Origin: Lineolata rhizophorae
Lineage: Eukaryota > Ascomycota > Dothideomycetes > Lineolatales > Lineolataceae
Direction: 5' to 3'
DNA: 64,000 nucleotides
Assembly: GCA_010093515.1 (NCBI GenBank)
Contig: MU001680.1
Coordinates: forward strand, 14,318-78,317
Shown here: positions 11,498 to 21,955 of the stretch, piece by piece
How the letters are laid out: each line of letters begins with the position of its first letter
Position numbering within the stretch: the stretch's first letter is position 1
Notes under the pieces: model-generated
Databases searched by the model: none
What the model was told of the DNA's origin: nothing
The model's input: only the letters and a program-made list of their open reading frames with translations
Translations under genes and position numbers: made by a program

Positions 11498-11969
11498 TGG
11501 GGCAGTTCCGTCGTGTAAACGAGTGTAAAACGTTGCCGTCACATTGGAAGTTTCCGACAGGAGGTTGCTCTTAGTTGCGAGTCCAGTTGCGGCGGCTTAG
11601 TTTCGACACGTTCTTTGAGACGAGGACGCCAAGCAAGAAACGAGATACACGTGACTTCCCGTCTCGCGAGCCTGTCTTAAAGAATTCAAATGAGCAGTTA
11701 TACAACCTACAAGACGTCAAGGTTTACAAAATGTGACGACTGTTGTCACCTCGTATTGACGCTCAGCGCGGACATGGACTATGTAGACTGTTCCATCTTC
11801 GTTGTACATAGGTATCTTAATGCTCGTAGACCCGAAGGCGTACAATGGTCATCCTAGCAAAATCGCGCGCTCGGAACAGGCGCTCCGTTCCATTAACGCC
11901 CACGCCCCCTAAAACGCCGTGGGTATGCTTTCCGGTAAAAGATGCCTCGCCAATCCTCCAGACGTTCCT
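11498..11969. other. Intergenic region, 472 bp
   Basis: It lies between the peptide transporter start and the end of the RNA15-like gene, both on the minus strand. No coding signal was seen. It should hold the transporter promoter and the RNA15 3' end. Confidence 0.5.
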
Positions 11970-13009
11970 TCACAAGCTACGCCTCGATAATAGCTGATTT
12001 CTCAACGCTCGTATCTGCGCATTCTGTTCTGGTGGGAGCGCGTCAATCTGCGCGTCCGTAAGCGCCAGCACCTGCTGAATCAGCTCGTCCTTGTTCGGCG
12101 GCATTCCAGGCACCGCTACCTGCGGTGGCGGAGGAGGCGGTGCCGCGTATGGCTGTTGTGCTTGGGCCGGTGTACCGCCGTATGCCGGGTAGGACTGTTG
12201 CTGCGGGGTCGGCTGCGTGGGCATCTGCGGCTGAGGAGTGGCGCCAGCTACTCCCGTGGCGGTTTCGACGACGGTGCGCAGAACGGACGTGTCAACGAGC
12301 CCGAGCAGGAGAAGCGCCTGAAAGATGGCGTATGAGAGCTGCGGTGCCCTGTTGAGCAGCTCCGTCGCGCGCGCGGGGTCGCTCATCACAAGGCCTTTCA
12401 TCTGCGAGATGATGTCGAGCAGCTGCGCCGGCGGGAGCGTAGCCAGCGTACGTGATATCGCATCAGGACACGTCAATCCCGGCGGGACCTCGACGCCCGC
12501 AGGCAGCTGTGGTAGCATCGATCCTGGCTGGCCAGGGGCCGGCAACCCCTGAGATTGCAGCGGCGGCGGCACCGAGCCCGGCATCTGTGGCAGCATCGCA
12601 GGCATGCCCACGGAGTGCGCGGTTTGACCGCCGTCGGGTTTGTAGCCCGTGGGGCCTAGGTCATTCCCCCGTGAGTCCTTGTTGGAGTAGCTAACGCGAA
12701 TTTTACGGCCCATGACCTCGTAGCCATCCAGGTTGCGAATTGCGGACTCGGCACTGTCGGCGTCCGCGTAGTCCGCGAAACCGAAGCCTTTGGGGCGGCC
12801 TGTCTCGGAGTCGTGCGATATTTCAAAGTCGAGCACGCGGCCAACACGGCTGAGGACTTCGGTGATGAGGTTCTCGGTAGCCCCTGCGAAAGGAAGACAT
12901 AGTTAGTGACAAAGGTAGCAGAAAAGTGCCCGCAGACACAGCAATCCGTACCGTAGGGAATATTTCCGACAAAGACTCGCATGGCGCCTGGAGGGGCCTG
13001 CTGGTGCAT
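11970..13009 (-). CDS. RNA15: Cleavage and polyadenylation factor RNA15/CstF-64
   Basis: Exons 12952-13009 and 11970-12883 (68-nt intron) give 323 residues. An N-terminal RRM is complete only after splicing: RNP2 is MRVFVGNIPYG and RNP1 is PKGFGFADY, with YSNKDSRGNDLGP closing the domain. A Pro/Gln-rich stretch follows, then the hinge domain (LATLPPAQLLDIISQMKGLV and LNRAPQLSYAIFQALLLLGLVD), which binds the RNA14/CstF-77 partner. After a Pro/Gln/Ala linker with a run of seven prolines comes the C-terminal helical CstF domain (DELIQQVLALTDAQIDALPP), which contacts Pcf11. This order is diagnostic for the pre-mRNA 3'-end cleavage factor that binds U/GU-rich RNA. An alternative start nine codons downstream (12982) directly precedes the RRM. 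Confidence 0.92.
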
Positions 13010-14192
13010 CGTCGTCGGAAGGGAAGTATGCTGACGTACGGGCCACGAGAAGACCGAGACACAAGAGGAAGCCTGAAGTCGAGGGCACAAGCTAGAATCG
13101 CTTATCGTCAGCATGGAAAGGACAATCGAGGCGGATGTAGAGAGGTCGCGGGTGCGGTCGACAAAGCCTTTGACGCGCCGTGGCCCGTGCGCGAGCTTTG
13201 GTCGTTGCAGTGCCGGCTGCCGGGTTTGCGCCAGCCAATCAGCACATGGCATGCTACACAGGCTGCTCATCACGCCCGCCGTTTACGGTCTACGACGCAG
13301 TAAGAGAAGGCATTGAATTAAAAGTTTGCGGAGTGCAGAGTATAGTAGTTGGCCGCATTCCTTCCCGCAAATCCAAAAGGGCGAGACGACGCATTCATCC
13401 CCTGCTCAGGAGGCAACTGCGTACTCAGTCTCTATCCTATCAGGTCGGCCTCATCTGTCGAGCTGATGGTCAAGCGCCTGCGGTCGGAAATCGTTTAACA
13501 AAACCGATTGACTCTCGCCCATGTGTCTCACTTAAGGAGCGAAGTGCGTAGTACTAGGTACTTACTACGCACGCAACGCAGGGAGACGACGCGTGCACAC
13601 ACCCTTTCCGCAAATCAGCGCATATCGTTTCCGGCGATCTACAGAGTCTGCCAACCAGCAATGACGACTTCTTGTTCGGCGCAGGTCTTGGCGTGCTTCG
13701 CCCAAGGTCAAGCAAACGGCGAACGCAATTGAAGATGAGCAGCGATTGGCAGAGCCTCATTAGGGAACGGCTTTAAGATCGCGTGATATATTCTCCAGCT
13801 GCAAAACGTAGGCAGTAGCCAGCCCCGGAACACCGGTGCGATGTCAGACCCCGGTCGTTGCCAAGACGCAATGGCATCATCGGCGCAGGGTATCCTGATT
13901 TGGTGCCACCGAGCATACGCACGCCCCGCTGCCCACCCGCGTCGCCATCTCACCGGCCGGCGAGGAGAGATGGACGGTGGCGGGATGGGCGAGGCTGACG
14001 GGCGGGAGCTAAAAAAGACGGCCCACACCCACCTCTGCTCAGCAAAGTCTGCTAATAGACATCCCGACTGCCTTTCGACTACATACTATCCTGCTCAAAG
14101 ACTCCTTCCGCACGGTTCCGGCTGGAACTTTCTCGGAGCTTTGGAATTCTATCGTCCGACCACCTCATCGGCTCCATCGCCAGCCGCCTGCG
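13010..14192. other. Intergenic region, 1.2 kb
   Basis: It separates the divergently placed RNA15-like gene and the His-rich small gene. Several open frames of 60-125 codons overlap in different frames without any recognisable domain. A perfect 10-bp inverted repeat lies at 13544-13572. Promoters of both neighbours should lie here. Confidence 0.5.
13544..13572. repeat. Short perfect inverted repeat
   Basis: GTGCGTAGTA at 13544-13553 is followed after 9 nt by its exact reverse complement TACTACGCAC at 13563-13572. It could form a hairpin in DNA or RNA. Similar TACTACGTAC words occur elsewhere in the gene-poor parts of the window. Confidence 0.6.
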
Positions 14193-14555
14193 ATGTGCTT
14201 CACAACAACTTCTCGCGGCTACGTCGGTCGCGAATGGGACGAGCCGCCCCGCCACAGGTCCTGGTATCACGGGGGCCCGCCGCACCACCACCATCACCGC
14301 CACCACCACCACCCGTCCTCGACCGCCGTCGTGGTCCGGGAACCCAACCACCATCACCACCACCACCACCCCTCCCCGCGCCACTCGCATGCGAGCGTTG
14401 CCCACATGCCGCGCGGCAGCACCACTAGCTACCGTAGCAGTTTCGATTACAAGTCCAGTGGATACGGTGATCCTCGTCGGAGCTCGCGCAGCGTTGGCAG
14501 CGCTGTGCCGGTTTCGGACTCGAGGCGAAAGAGTGTGACGTATGTGAAGAGGTGA
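14193..14555 (+). CDS. Histidine-rich small hypothetical protein
   Basis: A 120-codon frame with an ATG at 14193 and a stop at 14555. The protein has two histidine runs (HHHHHRHHHH near residue 31 and a run of seven near residue 52) separated by a short Pro/Ser/Val stretch, and a basic Ser/Arg-rich C-terminus ending KSVTYVKR. No signal peptide or membrane span is visible. His runs can bind zinc, nickel or copper, but that is only an inference. The opposite strand is also open across the CAC repeats, so coding strand is not certain. The residues after the His runs (tyrosine, serine and arginine rather than the His/Pro of the repeat) favour this frame. An upstream exon is possible. I do not recognise the family. 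Confidence 0.5.
   Translation: MCFTTTSRGYVGREWDEPPRHRSWYHGGPPHHHHHRHHHHPSSTAVVVREPNHHHHHHHPSPRHSHASVAHMPRGSTTSYRSSFDYKSSGYGDPRRSSRSVGSAVPVSDSRRKSVTYVKR
14284..14372. repeat. CAC/CCA-rich trinucleotide tracts
   Basis: Two blocks of near-perfect CAC repeats (about 14284-14315 and 14347-14372) encode the histidine runs of the overlapping small gene. Trinucleotide tracts of this kind vary in length between strains. Confidence 0.7.
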
Positions 14556-15119
14556 AGGGAACAAACGTCCACTTGCCGTTGGCCATGTTCTAGAGAGCGT
14601 GCTAGCGGGGCTGAGAGATATCGGCGTGGAGGCAATACCGTCTTGGCGTTTGGAGATGCGGATCATGCTGTGCATGGTATCATGTTTCGATTTACGCTGT
14701 AATGTAGCACGAATATGAAATTCTCACATGACTACGAGACCACCCAATCTAGACATGTCGGTATTAGGTGCTTTACCTACAGCCCACGCACCTTGGTACA
14801 TCTAGAAGTTCAGTGCTTCGAATACAATGTACGACCACGCCTGCGCTCTTGGCGCCATATTCGAGGATTTGGTCGGGTTGCCGATCCGGTCCTCTCTATG
14901 CGACCGATACAGAGATGTGCTTGACTAACCACATTGGGGTCCGCTTGGTAAATAGCTCGCAATCGCATCAACTTGCGTTTGCGTTCGTCACCGTAATAGC
15001 GAACGGCGAGACGTGACGCCTTAGCTAAAAAGGAGTTACAATACTTCTCGTGTCAGCTGCATGGTATTGCATGAGTCGATCTGTGTAACCAATCGTTTTG
15101 TTGTTTGGCAAGACGCTCC
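14556..15119. other. Intergenic region between convergent genes
   Basis: About 560 bp between the end of the His-rich gene and the end of the minus-strand swd3-like gene. No coding signal was seen; it should hold both 3' UTRs. Confidence 0.5.
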
Positions 15120-16727
15120 TCACCCCTCTGCCGTTTCGTAGTCTGTCATTCTCACATCCGCGGTAGTCGGTGTGGGCGTCGGCGCCTCCAACAGTGCAAC
15201 TTCCCTCGCCGCTCTTCTCTGCTCTTCTTTGGCTGCCTCTTCGGCTTCGCGCGCGGCCGCCGCTCCGTCGTGCCGCCAAACGCGCACCGTCCCGTCCATG
15301 CCCGCCGTCACCAAGACAGACTCGGTCGGATGCGCATCGACGCCGAGAACCGCACCCTCGTGGCCCTTGACTTTGTTTGGCTTGTTGCCGTCAGTGTTGC
15401 TGCTAGCGCCGGGCAGGTGCTGCAGGACCGTCTTAGAGCTTACATCCCACAAGAGGATAGCGCCGTCCTCGGAGCCTGAGGCAATGAATGCGTAGGCAAT
15501 CGGCTGAGCTGCCTGATCCTGTCTTTGCCCAGCATGTCCATTGTACTCGCTGTCGTCATCGTCGTAACGCGGCAGTTGTAGCGGTGGCGGAAGTGGGTGC
15601 GTGCGTCCAGGGCCATAGATGCCAAAGCATCCCCCCAGGCTATATTTCAGGTTCTTGTGGCCCTGATACGTCTTGATTGCTCGGCCCTCGATGTAGTTCC
15701 ATAGTCGCAAGCACGAGTCAAGCGTCCATGCCAAGACGTACTTGCCATTGGGTGAGAAGCGCACTCCGACGACGGGCGCATTGTCCTCGTGCACAAGAGT
15801 TCGCAGACATTGACCGGTAGCAGTGTCCCATATGCGAATCAATCCGTCGTGCGAGCAGCTAGCGATCAAGGTCCCGTCGCGTACAAAGTCGACGCCGGAG
15901 ACGGGGTCTGCATGCGCGGGGAGAGTGCGCATCACTCTCGCGGACCGCACGTCCCATATGTAGACCGCCTCATCATAGGAGCCGCTTACGATCATGTTGC
16001 CTTTCGGGGAGAAGGCGACTGAGTAGACGTAATTATGGTGGCCTACAAGCGGAGTTCGGTGCGCGCGTCCCTACAGGATCGAGAAGAAACGGAGTTAGCT
16101 TCTGGAGTATAGATGGGGCTGGGCTGAGCTGGACACATACGGATGCCACATCCCATAGGCGGATGGACTTGTCGTCTGAGCCAGAGGCCAGCATCTTGGA
16201 GTCCGGGCTCCATGCGATCGTCGATATTCCCGCGAGGTGGGCTTGGAGCGTGTGCTGGTGCTTTCCCGTTTGCGCGTCCCAGACTTTGATGGTGCAGTCC
16301 GCCGCTTAGGTTCTTCTCATGAGCGTAATGGCTTCAGTATACGTAGAACTGCCTACTTACAGCAGCTTGCAATCAGCTTGCCGTCGGGCGAAAACTTGAC
16401 GGCAGCAACACCACGCTTGTGGCCTCGCAGAATCAGCGCCGGCTTGAAATACAGCTTCGACGGTCGCTGCGGCAGGAGAGAAGGCGGCGCGTAGTCTCCG
16501 CTGCCGTTGGGCTCCTCTGGGGAATCGTACGAGTGGCTTCCCTGGCCATACAAATTCGTCTCTCCGTCGGGCGTGTCTCCGCCGCGAACTGCATGATTTT
16601 CGCTGCTGGCGACGTAGTTATACGAGTCGCGCTGCGGCTCGGCCTCCATTTCGCGATATGATCCCGGGCTACGCGCATAGCCATCGCCATCGGCAGATCG
16701 CATCCGCTCAGGCGACAGCAAAGACAT
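15120..16727 (-). CDS. swd3: COMPASS histone methyltransferase subunit Swd3/WDR5
   Basis: Exons 16361-16727, 16141-16304 and 15120-16070 give 493 residues; introns are 56 and 70 nt. The ATG at 16727 is the first in the open frame. A ~75-residue polar, Ser/Glu-rich leader precedes a WD40 propeller that opens LILRGHKRGVAAVKFSPDGK and continues through DCTIKVWDAQTGKHQHTLQ, MLASGSDDKSIRLWDV, VSGSYDEAVYIWDVRSARV, SCSHDGLIRIWDTATGQCL, ENAP-type blade VVGVRFSPNGKYVLAWTLDS, then ASGSEDGAILLWDVSS and VTAGMDGTVRVWRHDG. The order and spacing match WDR5/Swd3, the propeller that scaffolds the Set1/COMPASS complex for histone H3K4 methylation. A ~40-residue insert (GRTHPLPPPLQLPRYDDDDS) sits between blades 6 and 7, as in other mould orthologues. 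The acidic/Ala tail is extra. It is divergent from isc1 with 275 bp between starts. Confidence 0.85.
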
Positions 16728-17002
16728 GGCTCTGAGTCCGGTGGAGGTGAAGACGCTGCGCGCGTGGAAACGCGCGCCGTGGCGATGATGCGCGTGCTCC
16801 AAACGCGGTGAGGAAGGCGGCGAGACTAGACCCCTGTCGTCCGCTCTTGCTACGGAGCTTGCCCACGCCCGAGCATTCCTCCACCACCGACCGCTATGAC
16901 TGTCAATGGGGCATGACGCGGTGACGCCGTAACTTGGCTGCCCTTGTTCTGATTAATTCTTGTTCGTCTCAAGAGTTCGATCGCGGCAAGCCATTCTCAA
17001 TC

Positions 17003-18683
17003 ATGCCGGAACCTGGACTATCTCCAACCACTCTCCGCATCGTCAGCCTCAACTGCTGGGGTCTCAAGTACATCTCCAAGGTCCGCGCCCCCCGCTTGCG
17101 CGAAATCGGCCGCCAGCTAGCCATCGCCAGCCCTCCGCCAGACATCGTCGGCCTCCAAGAATGCTGGACGCAGGAGGACTACCATGCCATCCGCGCTGAA
17201 ACAGCCAAAGTGCTGCCGTACGCCAAGTTCTACCACAGCGGCATATTCGGAGGCGGGCTCGTGATTCTAAGCCGCTGGCCCTTCGAAGAGGCCAGCATGG
17301 TGGCGTATCCGCTGAATGGGCGACCGGCAGCATTTTATCGTGGTGACTGGTTCGTCGGTAAGGGGGTGGCGTGCGCGAGGATTCGGTGGGGAAAGGGACG
17401 AAGAGGTGTGGTGGAGGTGTTTTGCACTCATGTGAGGACGCCATTGATCTGCTATGTACCTGGATATATTTGTCCGCCGAGCTGTTGTATTCTGAATTCT
17501 ATACCTCTAGCTCGTTTTACCGTCTCTCTTTTGCACATTATCTAATTGGTGATGCTTCCTCATCGTAATCTTGCTGATGAACCTCTAGCTGCACGCACCC
17601 TACGAACCCGAACCGTACGACTCGTATCTCTGCCATCGCACTGCTCAAGCCTGGCACATTTCAAAACTTGTCCAGCACGCGCGTGAACGCGGCCACCTTG
17701 CTCTAGCGCTAGGGGACTTCAATATGCGCGCCTCGTCCCTAGCACACGATCTCATCGCTGCCCACACAGGCGCTGTCGACGTCTGGTCTGTCTTACACCC
17801 GGATGCAGCTCTCGGCTCCTCGGTCGACGCTATCGAGCGCGCGCGCGGGCGTCCCGTGCCAACTGCAAAGGTTGCGCGCGACCGTGACGGCGCCACGTGT
17901 GACTCCGTTCTTAATACGTGGCGCTGGAACAAAGGGAACAGGCAACGGCTAAAGCGCGGAGAGGAAGTGCATGTCAGCGAGGATGAGCCTGATCCGAAAG
18001 CGAAAAGGCTCGACTACGTATTTGTCGGGGGACCCTTGGGAGGAAGGGAGAAGGCCGGCGGGTCGGTGGACGAGGACGGCGTTGAGGAAGAAGACTGGAC
18101 GGTTGTGGATGCAAATGTTGGCATGATGATGCGACATCCTTCCATAAAGTGCAGTCTGAGCGATCACTTTTCGGTTGAAGCGACGCTAGAGTTACGACCG
18201 CGGAAGCAGGGGGTTGCCGGAGTCGAAGGCAAGAATCAGCCCTCCTCGTCATCTTCGCCGGCGGACTCCGCCATCAAGCCTAATACCTCTCCTTTCCCTC
18301 TCCCTTCCCTCCTTCCTTCCACTACTTATGCCTCCATCCTCACTCTTACCCGCACCTACACTGAGCGCGAACGTCGCCAGCGCCGCCTTCGCTTATCGCA
18401 TTGCGCACTCCAACTACTCATCACCATCAGCTGTCTCGTAGCCGTCTGGTGGGCACCGCACAATGGTGTTGCGTTTGCGCTCATGTTCGTGAGTAGCCTA
18501 GGCATGGCAGCTGGGGTCCTGGATGGATTGATGGGTGGGTTGTTTGTCGGGAGTGAGCTAAGGGCCTTGAGAGAGTTTGACTGGGAGGTAAGAACGGCAA
18601 AGGAAATGGCGGAAAGGCAAGAAAGTGCATATGGTGAGGGAACCAGAAGTTTGATGACGGAGTCGGGAAAGAGTGCTAGATAA
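17003..18683 (+). CDS. isc1: Inositol phosphosphingolipid phospholipase C (Isc1)
   Basis: Exons 17003-17431 and 17589-18683 (157-nt intron) give 507 residues. The catalytic domain belongs to the exonuclease-endonuclease-phosphatase fold of neutral sphingomyelinases: LRIVSLNCWGLKYISK, then DIVGLQECW with the metal-binding Glu, FGGGLVILSRWP, FVGKGVACARI, CTHLHAPYE across the splice, LALALGDFNM, RLDYVFVG and the terminal SDHFSVEATL with the catalytic Asp-His pair. Two hydrophobic segments near residues 413-460 (LLITISCLVAVWWAP and FALMFVSSLGMAAGVLDGL) anchor it in membrane, as in Isc1. The enzyme releases ceramide from inositol phosphosphingolipids at ER and mitochondrial membranes. The start at 17003 is preferred over 16934 because the family begins shortly before the RIVSLNCWG strand. 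The intron is longer than most here. Confidence 0.9.
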
Positions 18684-18993
18684 ATTCATGGTATAGTTGA
18701 GGACGGCTCGCACGATGCATCATTACTTCAGATGACAGTTAGGGTGTATTCAATGGCTAATAGACCACTAGCTTCGGTTGTTTACGAGGGTGAAAAACAC
18801 TCTATTCCCCTATTGACTACTGTCAAAGTGCTCAAATATTCTTTCATTGATTTAATACAGAGTGGAATGCCCTAGCAAATCCAATCCACAACGCTAGTCT
18901 CAGCAATGCAGCAAAGTTATGCCTAAGTTATACAAGTTTTCCACATTTCAAGTTCCTGAATTCTTAACCTACCACACTCGCACTCTGCGCCGT
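18684..18993. other. Intergenic region between convergent genes
   Basis: 310 bp of moderately AT-rich DNA between the ends of isc1 and phb2. It should hold both 3' UTRs; no gene was seen. Confidence 0.5.
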
Positions 18994-20154
18994 TTATTTC
19001 CCCGCCTTCTCCGCCTTGTCTTGGGTGATATTCAAACCTAGCCCACCTGCATCAAGATACATTTTATTGCGACTCTTCTCGAGCAGTGCCGCAATGTTGC
19101 GTGCATTTTCGAACTCACGCAGGTCGACGTAGGAGCGTGATTTCTTGATGGCATCACCAATCAACTCGGCAGAACGGGCCTCACCCTGCGCGCGCACAAC
19201 CATGGCCTGCTTCTCCTGGCGGGCCTTGTCAACGACGAAGGCGGCGCGCTGGGCTTCCTGCTGGGCGACCTGCTTGGCCTCGACGGCGGCTTCAAAGCCC
19301 GGAGAGAATGCGAGATGCTGCAAAAGGGTTAGGCATCAGAGCGGATCTCTTCTTCTCGGGTGTAATAGAACTATCCCCTTACCGTCAAAGACACATCGTC
19401 CAGAAGAATGTTGAACCGAGCCGCGCGCCGCACCAGGTTATCCCGCACCATGCGGCTAACACTCTCACGTTGCGTGATAAGCTGGCTAGCATTGAACTGT
19501 GCCACGACCGCCTTGAGAACTTCGTTCACAATCGAGGGCAGCACGCGCTCGTCGTAGTCGGTCCCTAGGGTACGGTATATCTGCGGGAGAGCCTCGACCC
19601 GCGGCCGTGACAGCACACGACAGTTGATGTTGACCATTTGCAAATCCTTGGTGCCTGTGAGGGAGGAGACGGTGCGAGGTTTGGCGCGGACGTCGTACGT
19701 GACGGGTGTCTCGAACCAGGGGATGCGGAAGTGGGTGCCTGAACGCCGAAATCGACAGGTTAGAAGCCAACGCAATGGTACTTGAGTGGCTTCTCACATA
19801 ACCGTACCTTCATTGTAGATCTCCTTGCTCACGCCACTTATCCTCGTGTACTTGATGGCGCGGTGACCACCGTCAACTGCAAAAGCGCAACCGTTAGCGC
19901 CGCACGTTCCAACCTTCTCCAACACCAATCTCTCCAGATCCATCGCCAGAGCTCCAACTAGGTTTCAACAAACCATTAAACAGGGAATTATTCAACAATA
20001 CAGCGCCTCCGCCCAGCAGCACAATTGTCGCCAGACCGCCAACGGCCCTGGGTCCCGGCGGACCTCCGCCGTAGCCTCTGCCGCCACGCTGCTGGGCCTC
20101 GACGAGGGCCTGTTGCAGCCGGCGGAACGCATCCGAGGGGCCTCCACCCGACAT
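18994..20154 (-). CDS. phb2: Prohibitin-2, mitochondrial inner membrane
   Basis: Exons 19974-20154, 19808-19876, 19383-19738 and 18994-19317 give 309 residues, the usual length for prohibitin-2. A Gly-rich N-terminus ([18 protein letters not shown]) leads into one membrane anchor ([19 protein letters not shown]). The SPFH/band-7 domain follows: [75 protein letters not shown] coiled-coil region ([19 protein letters not shown]) and a C-terminal [12 protein letters not shown] end the protein. With prohibitin-1 it builds the ring that scaffolds inner-membrane proteins and m-AAA proteases. The start at 20154 fits the family; sequence 5' of it in frame lacks similarity. It shares a 505-bp gap with the small divergent gene at 20660. 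Confidence 0.95.
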
Positions 20155-20659
20155 TACGATTAAAGCGGCGACCGATGCGGGAGCGCGGGAGGCGACGTGG
20201 GCGATGTCAGGGCGGCGCGGACGGCGGCGGAAGATGGGATGGAAGAAGACGGCAAAAGAAGCTGCGATAGAAAGCGAAGCGGGAAAGCTCACGGCCAATC
20301 GGAAGCAACTTTTCTCCACCGCCGACGGGCGCGGCTCCGAGGCAGATGCGCGCCCGCGGTACCACGCACCTTGAGAGCTCCAGCTATCGACATGACTCCG
20401 TCGCAACTATTTCCCGGTCTTGGTGCCTCAATTCTTTCGTGGGAGAAGCGCCGGCGCAGCTTCGATCGCCTCCGGCGCACTCGGCCAGCTACGCAGCCAA
20501 TATAGCGTCTTTCCACTACAGGCGCCGCACAAGGCGTCCCTAATTCCCGGCTTGGCACTTTAATCCGGCGTCCAATTGCGAGCCGCGCGCCTGAAACTCC
20601 TACAAGCCAGCTGGCAGCTTTGGCGATCTCACGCTGGCCGCGGCGGAGCCACCGAGCAC
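20155..20659. other. Divergent promoter region, phb2 and small TM gene
   Basis: 505 bp between the start of phb2 (minus) and the start of the small membrane-protein gene (plus). Overlapping open frames on both strands show no domains, so I regard it as regulatory. Confidence 0.5.
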
Positions 20660-20866
20660 ATGGGCCTGTCTTCCACTCCCGACTTCGCCGTCAGACACCT
20701 CGTGGCCTTTCCCAGCGGCCCTCTGCAGGTCCGCTACAGCCTCGACCTCTCCCCCTCGGTTGTACGCGTCGCACAGGAGCTGCGCATCTGCGTCGTCGCC
20801 GTCAGTATCGCGTGCAGCCTTCTCGCGGTCACGAAGCTTTGGCAGCAGAGAGGAGGCGAGAAGTAG
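20660..20866 (+). CDS. Small single-span membrane protein, hypothetical
   Basis: A 68-codon frame with ATG at 20660 and TAG at 20864-20866. The first ~45 residues are mixed (VRHLVAFPSGPLQVRYSLDL). Then one hydrophobic segment, LRICVVAVSIACSLLAVTKLW, is followed by a short basic tail. This is the layout of a tail-anchored or small subunit-type membrane protein. I do not recognise a family. The frame also extends upstream without an ATG. Distance to the next gene start is 187 bp, so it could also be a separate short transcript upstream of the lectin gene. Confidence that it is translated is moderate. Confidence 0.42.
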   Translation: MGLSSTPDFAVRHLVAFPSGPLQVRYSLDLSPSVVRVAQELRICVVAVSIACSLLAVTKLWQQRGGEK

Positions 20867-21053
20867 GTGAGCACCCTTCCGATAACGTCTCCCCTTTTTA
20901 TACTTCCACGGAGAAATTTAAGTCTCATTCCAGGTCCGCCAGTTATCGTTCCCCTTCGCTTCGAGCTACCCGACCGTACTCCGTACCGCCTTCGCCTACT
21001 CACCCGAGTAACCTTAGACACATCGTCTTGGGGCGCATCGCCCGCTCCCTAGC

Positions 21054-21920
21054 ATGCGCTTCCTCCACACCCTTCAGGCATTCGCGTGCCTCTCCCTCGT
21101 CCTCGTCTCCGCGCAGGATGTTCTCAATGGCCTCTCCTTTGGTCATCAGCAACGCCTCACGGACGACGGGCGCACTATTTCCGGCTGGACCGTCGCCGGC
21201 GACGACTACACACCTGACCTGCTTTCGGACCGCGTTATCCTCACACCGCCCTACCCTGGCAACAAACGTGGCGCTATCTGGGCAAATGCGCCCGTCGACC
21301 TGGCGGAATGGACCGCCGAGTTTTATTTCCGGTGTACGGGCCCGGAGCGTGGCAGCGGCAATATGCAGGTGTGGCTGAGCAAGGAACATATTGGCGCCAG
21401 CAGTGTGTACACAATCGGGCAGTTTGACGGCTTGGTTTTAGTTTTGGATCAATGGGGCGGCAGAGGAGGCACAATCCGAGGCTTTTTGAACGATGGAACC
21501 GTCAGTTTCAAGGATCACCACAATGTGGATAGTCTAGCGTTCGGAAACTGCGATTACTCGTACAGAAATCTGGGGAGGATGACGAAGCTAGCGCTGAAAC
21601 AGGCGGGCGGGGAATTCGTGGTCGAGGTGGACAACCAGCTTTGCTTCAAGAGTGACAAGGTGCGTGAGCGAGAGGCAACTACTGCAAGGACCCGTAGTTC
21701 TCGCGACTAATGCGCTATGCAGGTTCAACTTCCGCAAGGATATTTCTTCGGCATTTCCGCTGCGTCTGCAGAAAATCCGGACTCATTCGAGGCCAACAAA
21801 TTCATCGTTAGAAGCGGAACGGCCTTCGGTCAGCAGCAAAACCAGTACCAGCAGCAACTCTACGAGAACGAGCGCCAGGCGCAGGGTATGCCTATCCAAG
21901 CTGAACAGCAGCGACCTCCA

Positions 21921-21955
<35 letters not shown>

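Noticed and set aside
5578-13009. Secondary-metabolite cluster suggested by an LaeA-like methyltransferase next to a transporter
   Set aside because: The transporter is a peptide carrier of the POT family and the other neighbours are a membrane-organising protein and an mRNA cleavage factor; no backbone synthase is present.
14079-14675. 198-codon minus-strand frame opposite the His-rich gene
   Set aside because: Its valine runs are just the complement of the CAC repeats, and the flanks look random.
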